From Pelomonas sp937871895 (GTDB lineage: Bacteria; Pseudomonadota; Gammaproteobacteria; Burkholderiales; Burkholderiaceae_C), in NCBI RefSeq assembly GCF_046348265.1, contig NZ_JAXMEO010000005.1: a DNA stretch of 64,000 bases; one strand, written 5' to 3'. A program made the translations under genes and the position numbers. Shown piece after piece: positions 34,730-43,177 of this stretch. How positions within the stretch are numbered: position 1 is the stretch's first letter; each line of letters starts with the position of its first letter. The notes below the pieces were generated by a model. The model worked only from the letters and a program-made list of their open reading frames with translations. It was not told where the DNA came from and made no database searches.

Positions 34730-36237
34730 GCGGCAAGAGCCCCCTGGCTGCGCAGGTAGTCGGTGTGGTCAGGCATGGCCTGCACGCAGCGCTGGATGAC
34801 CTGGCGCACGTGGTCGAGGTAGTCGCGCAATTCTGGCTCGCTCAACTGGTCGGCAAAGGGGTGATGGCCGCGTGGCATCAAGCCCTGGCCCAGCATCACC
34901 TGCACCCAGCTGGTCTCGGCAAACAGCTCGTCGCTGTGGCGGATGACGCGGCCATTGGCGGCAAAGAGGTCGAGCTTGCGCTGCAGGGTGTCTGGCACGG
35001 GCATGGCGCGGCAGTAGCGCCAGAACTCGCTGTCCTCGCGGCGGGTGAGCTTGTAGTGCAGCACGAGGAAGTCGCGGATGTTGTCGTACTCGCGCGCCGT
35101 GAGGGCGTTGTACTCGGCGATGTCGGCGGGGTCGGGGTGGGCCAGGTCGCCCTGTGGGAAGAAGTCCAGGATGCGCGCCACCGCCATGTGGATGAGGTGG
35201 ATGCTGGTCGATTCGAGCGGTTCGAGGAAGCCGCTGGAAAGCCCCACGGCCACGCAGTTGTCCATCCAGAACTGGCGCGCGCGGCCGGTGCGGAAGTGGA
35301 TCAGGCGCGGCTCGGCCAAGGGGGCGGTGTCGAGGTGGGCGAGCAGCAGGGCAGCGGCTTCGTCGTCCGGCATGAAGGCGCCGGCGTAGACATGCCCGTT
35401 GCCGATGCGGTGCTGCAGCGGGATGCGCCACTGCCAGCCGGCGCTGTGGGCGGTGGCGCGGGTCATGGGCAGCAGGGGCTCGGCAGCGCTGCTGGGCACG
35501 GCCAGCGCGCGGTCACAGGGCAGCCAGTGGCGCCAGTCCTCAAAGCCGGCTTGCAGGGTCTGCTGGATGAGCAGGCCGCGCTGGCCCGAGCAGTCGATGA
35601 AGAAGTCGCCGTCGATGCGGTGGCCATTCGCCAGCTCGATGGCGGCAATGCCACCCTCGGCGCGGCGGGTCACCTGGCTGACGCGGCCTTCAAGGCGGAC
35701 CACGCCGCGGCCTTCCGCATAACGGCGCAGGAAGGCGGCGTAGCGTGAGGCGTCGAAATGAAAGGCGTGCGCCAGCTCGGCCAGCGGCGAGCCGGCCATG
35801 TCGGGCCGCGCGCGCATGAAGCGGGCGGCGCGTGGCGCGGCGGTGTTGAGCGCGTAGTCGCCCAGCTCGGTGGCGCAGCCCTGTTGCCTGCCGCGCAGCC
35901 AGAAGTGGTGGAAGGGCAGGCCCTGCGCGGCGGCGCCGAGCTGCCCGAAGCCATGGATGTAGCGCTCGCCGAGGGCGCCCCAGTTCACGAACTCGATGCC
36001 GAGCTTGAAGCTGCCGCCGGTCTCGCGCAGGAACTCGTTCTCGTCGAGCCCGAGCGCGCGGTTGAACTCGATGAGGTTGGGGATGGAAGCCTCCCCCACG
36101 CCGATGGTGCCGATCTCGTCGGACTCGACGAGCGTCAGCTGGCAGCGGCCGCCCAGGCTGCGCGCAAAGGCGGCCGCCGTCATCCAGCCGGCGGTGCCGC
36201 CGCCGACGATGACGACGCGGGGACGTGGTGCGGTCAT
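34726..36237 (-). CDS. Tryptophan-halogenase-like flavoprotein
   Basis: Member of the flavin-dependent tryptophan halogenase family, 503 residues from ATG 36237. It has the FAD motif GGGTAGW at 12-18, the family lysine in GSFKLGIEFVNW (Lys78, matching PrnA Lys79), the signature GWQWRIP at 267-273 and FLEPLESTSIH. All halogenase hallmarks are thus present. Yet the gene is embedded between a TonB receptor and sugar importer genes, where such proteins recur in Caulobacter-type receptor loci without a known halogenated product. True substrate unknown. Start codons further upstream would overlap a palindromic repeat. Confidence 0.9.
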   Translation of the reverse strand: MTAPRPRVVIVGGGTAGWMTAAAFARSLGGRCQLTLVESDEIGTIGVGEASIPNLIEFNRALGLDENEFLRETGGSFKLGIEFVNWGALGERYIHGFGQLGAAAQGLPFHHFWLRGRQQGCATELGDYALNTAAPRAARFMRARPDMAGSPLAELAHAFHFDASRYAAFLRRYAEGRGVVRLEGRVSQVTRRAEGGIAAIELANGHRIDGDFFIDCSGQRGLLIQQTLQAGFEDWRHWLPCDRALAVPSSAAEPLLPMTRATAHSAGWQWRIPLQHRIGNGHVYAGAFMPDDEAAALLLAHLDTAPLAEPRLIHFRTGRARQFWMDNCVAVGLSSGFLEPLESTSIHLIHMAVARILDFFPQGDLAHPDPADIAEYNALTAREYDNIRDFLVLHYKLTRREDSEFWRYCRAMPVPDTLQRKLDLFAANGRVIRHSDELFAETSWVQVMLGQGLMPRGHHPFADQLSEPELRDYLDHVRQVIQRCVQAMPDHTDYLRSQGALAA

Positions 36238-36263
36238 GGCAAGGGTCTGTTCAAAGACTGCAG

Positions 36264-36332
36264 AACACAGCCACAGAGGCACAGAGGAGCAGCTTGAATT
36301 TCTCTGTGTCTCCGTGTCTCTGTGGCTGTGTT
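36264..36332. repeat. Long hairpin between TonB receptor and halogenase genes
   Basis: Arms at 36264-36286 and 36310-36332 (AACACAGCCACAGAG-type) are complementary at 21 of 23 positions around a 23-bp loop. The CTCTGTGTCTCCGTGTCTCTGTG wording recurs between genes in many unrelated bacteria, as I recall. It lies 8 bp after the receptor stop and may act as an mRNA 3'-end stabiliser or partial terminator. Confidence 0.8.
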
Positions 36333-36340
36333 GGACTTCA

Positions 36341-39244
36341 TCAGAACCTGTAGTTGACGCCCACCAGGGTCGTGCGACCGAAGCGGGTGATGAAGTTGGG
36401 CGTGAGCTGGCTCTTGTCCGGGGCCTCGCCCTGCACGCTGACGTAGTTGACCGTGGGGCGGTCTTGCAGGTTGCCCACTTGCAGCAGGATGGACAGGCCC
36501 TTCAAGTCACCGCTCTCCCAACCGTAGCCCAGCTGCAGGTCCTGCACCTTGTCAGCGCCCTGCTGCTGGGTGGTGTTGTTGAGGAAGATGTCGCGCGTGG
36601 TGGCGGTGAAGGGCGAGCGGTAGCGCTGCGAGAAGCGCAGTGAGAAGCCGTGGTCCTCGTAATAGACGGTGAAGCTGTTGCTGCGGCCCGAGAGGCCGTT
36701 GAGCGGCACGTCGCGCGCGGTGCTCACGGTCGGGTCGGGGTTCTGGTCCTTGATGTTGCTGCGCAGCTTGCTGGCGCTGGCCACGACGCCGAAGCCCTTG
36801 AGCGCGTCGTGCAGCAGGTCGGCTTCCAGCGCAAAGGCCAGCTCGGTGCCGTCCACCTTGCCGCCGGTGCCATTGAGCGGCTGGATGAAGGGCGCGATGT
36901 CCTTGGGCACCACGCCGGCCGGGGCCGAGGTGGTGGGGAAGCCGGCGCTGCTGATGGCGGTGAGCTGGTTGTAGACGTAGCTGTTCAGGTTCTTGTGGAA
37001 CTGGGCCAGCGCGATGTAGCTGCGCTTGCCGAAGTACTTCTCCAGCGAGACGTCCCAGCCCGTGGCGAGCCAGGGCTTGAGCGCGGGGTTGCCGCCGTAG
37101 GCCGTGGTCCATTCGCCCGCATGCGGGGTGCCGGGCAGGTCGGGCAGCACGCGCGGGGTGCTGGTGCCGGCGCGCATGTCCACGAAGTTGGGGCGCACCA
37201 TGGTCTTGGCCCAGCCCAGGCGGACGAGGAAGTTGTTGCGGAAGTCGGCCGTCAGGTTGAGGCTGGGGAGGGTGTGGGTGTAGCTGGCGCCCCCGGTGCG
37301 GCGCACGAGCAGGCTCTTGTCGGGGATCTCGTCGTCGCCCCGGTACTCCCAGCCTTCAGCGTGCTGGCTGGCATGCACGGCCTGCAGGCCGGCGTTGCCG
37401 CGCAGGTTGAAGCCGCCGAACACGCCTTCGACGTCATGGTCGAAGTCGGCCTTGAAGAAGGCGGTGGTGACCTTCTCGCCCACGCTGGAGTTGTTGGCCA
37501 CCCACTTGGAGAACTGGCCTTCTTCGAGCTGGTACTGGCCGCTGGCGACGAGGTCGGGCACGTCCACGCGCAAGAGCGCGGGGATGCCGGCCCAGCCCAT
37601 GTCGAAGGGCGCCCGCACGCTGCTGGCGGGGATGCTGCGGATGTAGTTGCCCGCGCTGTCCTTCTTCATCAGGATGCGGTCTTCGTTCTTGGCCACGCCC
37701 TTGTCGCGCTGGGTGTGGTTGAGGCCGAACTGCAGGTGGCTCCAGAAGCCATCGAGATCGCGGTGCAGGCTGAGGCGGGCGGACTTGACCTCGTCGGTCA
37801 CGTCGGGGTGGCGGATGGCGCCAATCCAGGCCTCATTGGGCACCCAGTCCATGCCCTGCACGTCGCCAAAGGCCATGCGGTTCGGGTCGGCCAGCAACTG
37901 GGTGTCGAGCGGGGTGAAGGTCTGCACGCCGTTGCCGCCGATGGGCACGTTCCAGCGGTAGCCGCCGTAGGTCCAGCTCTTGGTGGCGCTGTTGTAGGGG
38001 CCGGCATAGGCCTCGGCATAGCGCTCGGCGCGCTTGTCGCGGGAGAAGGCGAGGTCGGAGACGAGCTTCCACTTGTCGGCGAACTTGAGCTCGGTGTTCC
38101 AGCCCACGGCACTGATGTCATCGGTGCGGCGGGTGTCGAAGTTGCCCACGTTGGCCACCATGGCGGAGGCTGTGGCGGCGGTGGCATAGGTGTCGTCACC
38201 GCGCTGCACGGTGGACACATTGCTGAGCGCCGTGCTGATGCCGGCCGACCAGTTGCCGAACAGGCTTTGCGCAAATTTGCCGCCCACTTCGTGCGTCTTG
38301 AACTGCGAGTAGTAGAGGTCGAGCTGGGTGTGCAGTTGGTCGTTCGGTTGGTACTCGACCACGGCCATCAGGCCATCGCGGGTGTTCTTCTTGGTGGTGC
38401 CGGTGGCCGTCCAGAACATGGGCAGCATGGCCTGGCCGGTGCCCACCTGGGAGGGCGCATTGCCGCTGAGCGGCAGGCCGTAGGGCGCGTAGTCGCCGTA
38501 CTGCACAAGCTCGGTCTTGCGCGTCTGGGTGGGGGAGTCGAGCCGCGCAAAGCCCACGGCCACGCCGAGGGTCTTGCCCGCGAACTGATCGACATAGCTG
38601 GCGCTGGCGCGCATGCCGGTGGCCGAGGTGACGCCGGGCACCATGGTGCGGTTGGAGTTGCGCTCGCCGCGCACATTGAGCGCCGCCTGGCGGCCGTTGA
38701 CCGAGAGGGGCCGCACGGTGCGGATGTCGGCCGTGCCGGAGAGGCCCTGGCCGATGAGTGCGCCATCGGGCGTCTTGTAGACGACGACGGTGCTGATCAG
38801 CTCGGACGGGAACTGGTCGAACTCCACCGCGCGGCTGTCGTTGGACGAGACCATCTCGCGGCCATTGAGCAGCACGCCCGAGAACTCGGGCGAGAGGCCG
38901 CGGATGGAGACCTTGTCCACCCGCCCGTCGGCGCCGCGCTGGCCGGTGAGGCCGGGCAGGCGCGCCAGGGCTTCAGCAATGCTCGCGTCCGGCAGCTTGC
39001 CCAGGTCCTCGGCCGCGATGGCCTCAACCACGCCCTCGGCATTGCGCTTGAAGGTCACGGCCGTCTCCAGGCTGCGGCGGATGCCGCTGACGACGACGGC
39101 GTCGAGCTGCTCGGTCGGCTTCGGCGTGGTCTGCGCCTGGGCCGCAGTGGCCAGGGCCAGCAGGCCCACGGCCAGGGTGATGGGCGTGCTGCGCGGTGCT
39201 TGGGGCCGTTTGGCGGCGTGGCGGGTCGATGGTGTCTGGGGCAT
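36341..39244 (-). CDS. TonB-dependent receptor of the glucan locus
   Basis: Outer-membrane receptor for uptake of oligosaccharides, 967 residues. A signal peptide (PITLAVGLLALATAAQA) follows a basic 20-residue lead. A TonB-box-like LDAVVVSGIRR, the plug (IAAEDLGKLPDASIAEALARLPG, VSIRGLSPEFSGVLLNGREM) and a barrel ending in TTLVGVNYRF are visible. This is the same receptor class as the gene at 16015. It heads the leftward operon of halogenase, sugar importer and glycosidases, and two LacI-type operators lie upstream, so it is probably induced by the glucan breakdown product. Confidence 0.93.
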   Translation of the reverse strand: MPQTPSTRHAAKRPQAPRSTPITLAVGLLALATAAQAQTTPKPTEQLDAVVVSGIRRSLETAVTFKRNAEGVVEAIAAEDLGKLPDASIAEALARLPGLTGQRGADGRVDKVSIRGLSPEFSGVLLNGREMVSSNDSRAVEFDQFPSELISTVVVYKTPDGALIGQGLSGTADIRTVRPLSVNGRQAALNVRGERNSNRTMVPGVTSATGMRASASYVDQFAGKTLGVAVGFARLDSPTQTRKTELVQYGDYAPYGLPLSGNAPSQVGTGQAMLPMFWTATGTTKKNTRDGLMAVVEYQPNDQLHTQLDLYYSQFKTHEVGGKFAQSLFGNWSAGISTALSNVSTVQRGDDTYATAATASAMVANVGNFDTRRTDDISAVGWNTELKFADKWKLVSDLAFSRDKRAERYAEAYAGPYNSATKSWTYGGYRWNVPIGGNGVQTFTPLDTQLLADPNRMAFGDVQGMDWVPNEAWIGAIRHPDVTDEVKSARLSLHRDLDGFWSHLQFGLNHTQRDKGVAKNEDRILMKKDSAGNYIRSIPASSVRAPFDMGWAGIPALLRVDVPDLVASGQYQLEEGQFSKWVANNSSVGEKVTTAFFKADFDHDVEGVFGGFNLRGNAGLQAVHASQHAEGWEYRGDDEIPDKSLLVRRTGGASYTHTLPSLNLTADFRNNFLVRLGWAKTMVRPNFVDMRAGTSTPRVLPDLPGTPHAGEWTTAYGGNPALKPWLATGWDVSLEKYFGKRSYIALAQFHKNLNSYVYNQLTAISSAGFPTTSAPAGVVPKDIAPFIQPLNGTGGKVDGTELAFALEADLLHDALKGFGVVASASKLRSNIKDQNPDPTVSTARDVPLNGLSGRSNSFTVYYEDHGFSLRFSQRYRSPFTATTRDIFLNNTTQQQGADKVQDLQLGYGWESGDLKGLSILLQVGNLQDRPTVNYVSVQGEAPDKSQLTPNFITRFGRTTLVGVNYRF

Positions 39245-39618
39245 GGGGCGTCTCCGGTGTTGTGGTGGGCGCTTGTTGTGGTGGGCACTCAGCGCGTCGG
39301 TGCTCTAGGCACCGCCTCGGGCCCGGCTGCAGCCACCACCTCTTGCGGATGGAGGGCCGCGCGCCGAACGGTTCTGGCCATCAAGAATGCAAAGAAAGCG
39401 GTTTCTGAAAGCGCTTGCAAAATTGTGCGTGCAAGGCCGCAGGCGGCGTTCCAGCGTTTTCCCGGATGTCGGGTTTCAGCCCCACGCGACTGCGGGGGCG
39501 GTGGGGGTGGCCCCGGGGGGTTGGGGCCGGTTGGCGACGCGCGCTCGACGTTTTGGCGACGCTTTGGCGACGCCTTTGCGCCGTTTCTGCGCCGCTGCCG
39601 CGCCGCGCTAAGCCGGCC
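39245..39618. other. Receptor promoter region
   Basis: The 374-bp gap between the lacI-type gene and the receptor gene. It has two overlapping LacI-family operator-like palindromes at 39393-39419 and a GC-rich tract near 39480-39600 with a TTTGGCGACGC-type direct repeat. No other gene is supportable. Confidence 0.55.
39393..39419. promoter_or_regulatory. Two overlapping LacI-family operators
   Basis: AGAAAGCGGTTTCT (39393-39406) and TGAAAGCGCTTGCA (39406-39419) share one base. Both have the LacI/GalR form with central CG and AA/TT at conserved positions; the second fits TGNAANCGNTTNCA. They lie 149-175 bp before the receptor ATG and 200 bp behind the regulator gene. Confidence 0.7.
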
Positions 39619-40671
39619 TCAGCGCTTGCGGGCGGCGGCGGTCGACTCGCGCACCACCAGGCGCGGCGGCGTCAGGGTGACGCGCGGCGGGCGGTCGGCC
39701 AGCAGGTCGAGCAGGGCGGTGGCGGCCTGGGCGCCGATCTCGCCCACCGACTGGCGCACGGTGGTCAGCGGCGGGATGGAGAACTCGGCCACGGCCACGT
39801 CATCAAAGCCGACGAGCGAGACATCCTGCGGCACGCGCAGGCCGGCCCGGTGCAGGGCCAGCGCGGCGCCAATGGCCATCTGGTCGTTGGACGCAAACAG
39901 CGCCGTGAAGGGCTTGCCGCGCGCGAGAAGGGCCTGCGCCGCCTGCTGGCCGCTGGGTTCGGTGTAGGCGCCTTCGGCCACCAGGTCGGGGTCGAGCTTG
40001 AGGCCGGCGGCTTGCAGTGTTTCCTCGAAGCCGGCGCGGCGCTCCAGGGCGTCGGCATGCTGGTGGGCGCCGGTGATGAAGGCGATCTGCCGGTGCCCAA
40101 GGCTCAGCAGATGCTCGGCCGCCAGATGGGCGCCCAGCCGGTTGTCAAAGCCGATGCTCAGGAACTGCCGGCCCGGCGAGCGGCGGCCCACCAGCACCAG
40201 CGGCACCTCGGCGGCATAGCGCTTGAGGGCGGCATCAGGCAGCCGGCCGGCAAACACGATGAGCCCGTCGACACGCCGCGACATCAGGGTCTCGATGGCC
40301 TTGCGCTCGTCATCCTCGCGCCAGTTGCCGCTGACAAACAGCGAGGCATAACCGGCGGCGTCCAGCACGCCTTCGATGCCATACATGGCCTCGCCATAGA
40401 AGGGGCTGGAGATGGTCTGCGTGACCACGCCAACGCTGAAGGTTTTGCCGCCCGCCAAGCCGCGCGCCACGGGGTTGGGCCTGAAGCCCAGCTCCTGGAT
40501 GGCCGCCTGAACCGCAGCCTGCTTGGCCGGGCTGACGACAGCCGTGCCATTGAGGATGCGCGAGACGGTGCTCGGTGAGACGCCCGCGCGCTCAGCCACC
40601 TGCTGCAGCGTGACGGTGCTGGTCTGGGCGGCGTTGGCGCGGCGGCTGCGGGGTGGCGGGGGCGTGTTCAT
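39619..40671 (-). CDS. LacI family transcription regulator of the glucan locus
   Basis: Sugar-responsive repressor, 350 residues. The N-terminal helix-turn-helix is VTLQQVAERAGVSPSTVSRILNGT at about residues 20-43, followed by the hinge ELGFRPNPVARGL, which binds the minor groove. The periplasmic-binding-protein-like sensor domain is complete (FSVGVVTQTISSPFY to TTVRQSVGEIG). About 19 residues precede the usual start, so a later start is possible but no Met is near. It is co-oriented with the downstream receptor operon; operators at 39393-39419 and perhaps 42228-42242 are its likely targets. Confidence 0.93.
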   Translation of the reverse strand: MNTPPPPRSRRANAAQTSTVTLQQVAERAGVSPSTVSRILNGTAVVSPAKQAAVQAAIQELGFRPNPVARGLAGGKTFSVGVVTQTISSPFYGEAMYGIEGVLDAAGYASLFVSGNWREDDERKAIETLMSRRVDGLIVFAGRLPDAALKRYAAEVPLVLVGRRSPGRQFLSIGFDNRLGAHLAAEHLLSLGHRQIAFITGAHQHADALERRAGFEETLQAAGLKLDPDLVAEGAYTEPSGQQAAQALLARGKPFTALFASNDQMAIGAALALHRAGLRVPQDVSLVGFDDVAVAEFSIPPLTTVRQSVGEIGAQAATALLDLLADRPPRVTLTPPRLVVRESTAAARKR

Positions 40672-40714
40672 GGCTGCGCGGCAGTGTAGGGGCCGCCGTC
40701 AGCCTTGACCTCCC

Positions 40715-42205
40715 TCAGGCCCGGTGGCCCAGCGGGTTGCGGCCCCAGCATTGCTCGTAGGGCCAGCCGGTCAGTTCCTCGGCGATCGCGCGGGCCTCGG
40801 GCGCCACGTCTTCGATGCGGCCGCCGGCCTTGATGCGGGCGATTTCCTCCAGCAGCACCGCGTGGTTCTTGCGGTCCAGCTTCATCTGCATGCTGAAGTA
40901 GATGGCGCCCAGAGCCAGGCCGATCACGCCGAAAACGAAGATGCCATTGATGGCCGCCACGGCGGTGGCCGGCTGGCTGCCCTGGCCGGACAGGAAGCCG
41001 AACTGCCCCAGCACCCAGCCCATGCAAAAGACGATGACCGAGCGGGTGATCTTGCCGGCGAAGGTCATGGCCCCGGCGTAGATGCCTTCGCGGCGCCGGC
41101 CGGTCAGCACTTCATCGACGTCGGCCAGGAAGGTGTAGACCGTCCAGGGGATGTAGTACACGCCCCCGGTCCCCAGCCCGAAGACGGCGGTGATGGCAAA
41201 CAGCGCGATCACCGTCGTCTGCTGCGACCAGCCCAGGTAGTAGAGCCCGGTATAGGCCAGCACGCTGCCGCTCACCACCAGCAAGGCCATGGCGTAGGGG
41301 CGGGCAAATCCAAACCGGATGCACAGGCCGATGAACAGCAGCGTGGAAATCAACTGCATCACCGAGCTGAAACTGTTCAGATAGCCCACGGTGGCCTTGT
41401 CCTGCCCCAGCGAGAAGATGATGAAATAGGTGAATATCGAGGCAAACAGCCATTCCGCGCCAAAACCCAGCAGATACATACCCAGATGCTTGCGGAATAT
41501 CCGCAGGCGGAAGGTTGAAAGCATGTCGAGGCTGAGTTTCTTCAGCGCCGCCCCCAAACTGCCGGCGCGCTCCTGCACCACCTCATGCACGGGGCGCTCC
41601 CAGGACATGAAATAAAGCGCCGCCATGGCGCCGCACATGATCAACGCATAGATGATGCCGGTCAGCAGGAAGGGGGTGCTGGATTCCTTGCTGTAGACCA
41701 GAAAGAGCTGCGCCGGGATGAAGGCCGCCAGGAAGTTGGCCACCTTGCCGAACATGGCCTTGGCGCCCGTCAGTTTGGAGCGCACCGCAAAATCGGTGGT
41801 CATTTCCGTCGCCAGGGTTTCATAGGGCACCATGATCGAGGTATAGACCAGCTCAAAGAGCGCGTACATCGACAGGTAATACCAAAACCCGAAGCCATCA
41901 ATCCACATCAGCGGATACAGCAATACCAGCGGAATCCCGGTCAGGATGAAAAACCGACGCCGCCCAAATTTGCGCCCGAGCCGGGTGTTGTAGAAGTTGT
42001 CGCTGATATACCCCATGATGGGGTTGCTGATCGCATCCAGGATGCTGGCGACCGAGAAAATCGTTGCCGCCTGCACCACCGTCAGGCCGCAGAAGGTCGT
42101 GTAGAAATACAGCAGCCACGAGCCGGCAATGGCCAGGGCTCCGCTGCCCAGCAGGTTGGCGCTGCCATAGCTCAGCGTGTGCTTGAGGGTGATGGGTCGG
42201 CTCAT
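40715..42205 (-). CDS. GPH-family sugar:cation symporter (MFS, MelB-like)
   Basis: Twelve-helix inner-membrane transporter of the glycoside-pentoside-hexuronide family, 496 residues from ATG 42205 (MSRPITLKHTLSYGSANLLG). The family loop RLGRKFGRRRFFILTGIPL and the N-terminal DAISNPIMGYISDN are clear. It offers a second inner-membrane route for glucan-derived sugars besides the ABC importer. It lies upstream of the lacI-type gene on the same strand, 43 bp away. The frame is open further upstream, but that part is antisense to proC. Confidence 0.92.
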   Translation of the reverse strand: MSRPITLKHTLSYGSANLLGSGALAIAGSWLLYFYTTFCGLTVVQAATIFSVASILDAISNPIMGYISDNFYNTRLGRKFGRRRFFILTGIPLVLLYPLMWIDGFGFWYYLSMYALFELVYTSIMVPYETLATEMTTDFAVRSKLTGAKAMFGKVANFLAAFIPAQLFLVYSKESSTPFLLTGIIYALIMCGAMAALYFMSWERPVHEVVQERAGSLGAALKKLSLDMLSTFRLRIFRKHLGMYLLGFGAEWLFASIFTYFIIFSLGQDKATVGYLNSFSSVMQLISTLLFIGLCIRFGFARPYAMALLVVSGSVLAYTGLYYLGWSQQTTVIALFAITAVFGLGTGGVYYIPWTVYTFLADVDEVLTGRRREGIYAGAMTFAGKITRSVIVFCMGWVLGQFGFLSGQGSQPATAVAAINGIFVFGVIGLALGAIYFSMQMKLDRKNHAVLLEEIARIKAGGRIEDVAPEARAIAEELTGWPYEQCWGRNPLGHRA

Positions 42206-42227
42206 GCGGCGGCGCCTCGTCTTGTTG

Positions 42228-42242
42228 TGGAAAGCTGTTCCA
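42228..42242. promoter_or_regulatory. Palindrome upstream of symporter gene
   Basis: TGGAAAGCTGTTCCA is a near-perfect palindrome 23 bp before the symporter ATG. It resembles a LacI-family operator without the central CG, so it may be a weaker site for the neighbouring regulator. Confidence 0.4.
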
Positions 42243-42343
42243 TTTTTGATGGTCATGCGTTCCGGTGGCTGCGAGTATCCCATCGGGTCTGCGGATCTGG
42301 GGCTCGGCACTTCCCCTGGGGCGCGGGTTCTAGACTCGCGCCC

Positions 42344-43168
42344 ATGAACACCCCCTTGCTCACCCCCATTGCCTTCATCGGCGGCGGCAACATGGCCAGC
42401 GCCGTCATCGGCGGCCTGCTGCGCAGCGGCCTCTTGCAACCCAGCCAGGTGCTGGTCGTCGAACCCCATGCCCCGCAGCGCGATAAGCTGCGCGCGGACT
42501 TCGGCCTCGATGCCTTGGCCGCAGGCGACGCGCGCCTCGCCCAGGCCGCCTTGGTGGTCTGGGCCGTCAAGCCCCAGCTGTTTGGCGAGGCCGCCGCACC
42601 GCTGAAGGCCTGGGTGGGCGGCGCGCTGCACCTGTCGGTCATGGCGGGCATCACCACTGCCAGCCTTGGCCGTGCCACGGGCAGTACACGCATCGTGCGC
42701 TCCATGCCCAACACGCCGGCGCTGATCGGGCAGGGCATTGCCGGCCTCTTTGCCTGCCCCGACGTGACGGCGGCCGAGCGCGCGGCCATCGACGCCGTGC
42801 TGGCCCCCACCGGCCGCACGCTGTGGGTGGATCGCGAGGCTGACCTCGACGCGGTCACCGCACTGTCAGGCTCGGGCCCGGCCTATTTCTTCCTGATGGT
42901 CGAGTCCATGATGGCGGCCGCCGTCGAGATGGGCCTGACGGCCGAGCAGGGCCGCCAGCTGTCGCTCGCCACCTGCGCCGGCGCAGCAGCCCTGGGCTTG
43001 GCCAGCCCCGAGAGCCCCACCGTGCTGCGCGAGCGCGTCACGTCCAAGGGCGGCACCACCTACGCGGCCATCACATCCATGCAGGCCGATGGCGTGGACG
43101 CGGCGATCCGTCGGGCGGTGCTGGCGGCGCAGAGGCGCGCAGCCGAGTTGGGCGCGGAGTTCGGCTGA
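42344..43168 (+). CDS. proC: Pyrroline-5-carboxylate reductase
   Basis: Last step of proline synthesis: NAD(P)H-dependent reduction of pyrroline-5-carboxylate. ATG at 42344 gives 274 residues starting MNTPLLTPIAFIGGGNMASAVIGG (Rossmann motif GGGNM). The C-terminal signature ALSGSGPAYFFLMVESM and VTSKGGTTYAAI is complete. A longer upstream frame is antisense to the symporter. It is divergent from the symporter gene across 138 bp and convergent with gshA, 9 bp apart. Confidence 0.96.
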   Translation: MNTPLLTPIAFIGGGNMASAVIGGLLRSGLLQPSQVLVVEPHAPQRDKLRADFGLDALAAGDARLAQAALVVWAVKPQLFGEAAAPLKAWVGGALHLSVMAGITTASLGRATGSTRIVRSMPNTPALIGQGIAGLFACPDVTAAERAAIDAVLAPTGRTLWVDREADLDAVTALSGSGPAYFFLMVESMMAAAVEMGLTAEQGRQLSLATCAGAAALGLASPESPTVLRERVTSKGGTTYAAITSMQADGVDAAIRRAVLAAQRRAAELGAEFG

Positions 43169-43177
43169 GAGCGGCGC

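Noticed and set aside
36650..39967. 1105-codon open frame opposite the second TonB receptor
   Set aside because: Pure antisense artefact of high-GC codon bias; no homology, and it crosses the promoter region.
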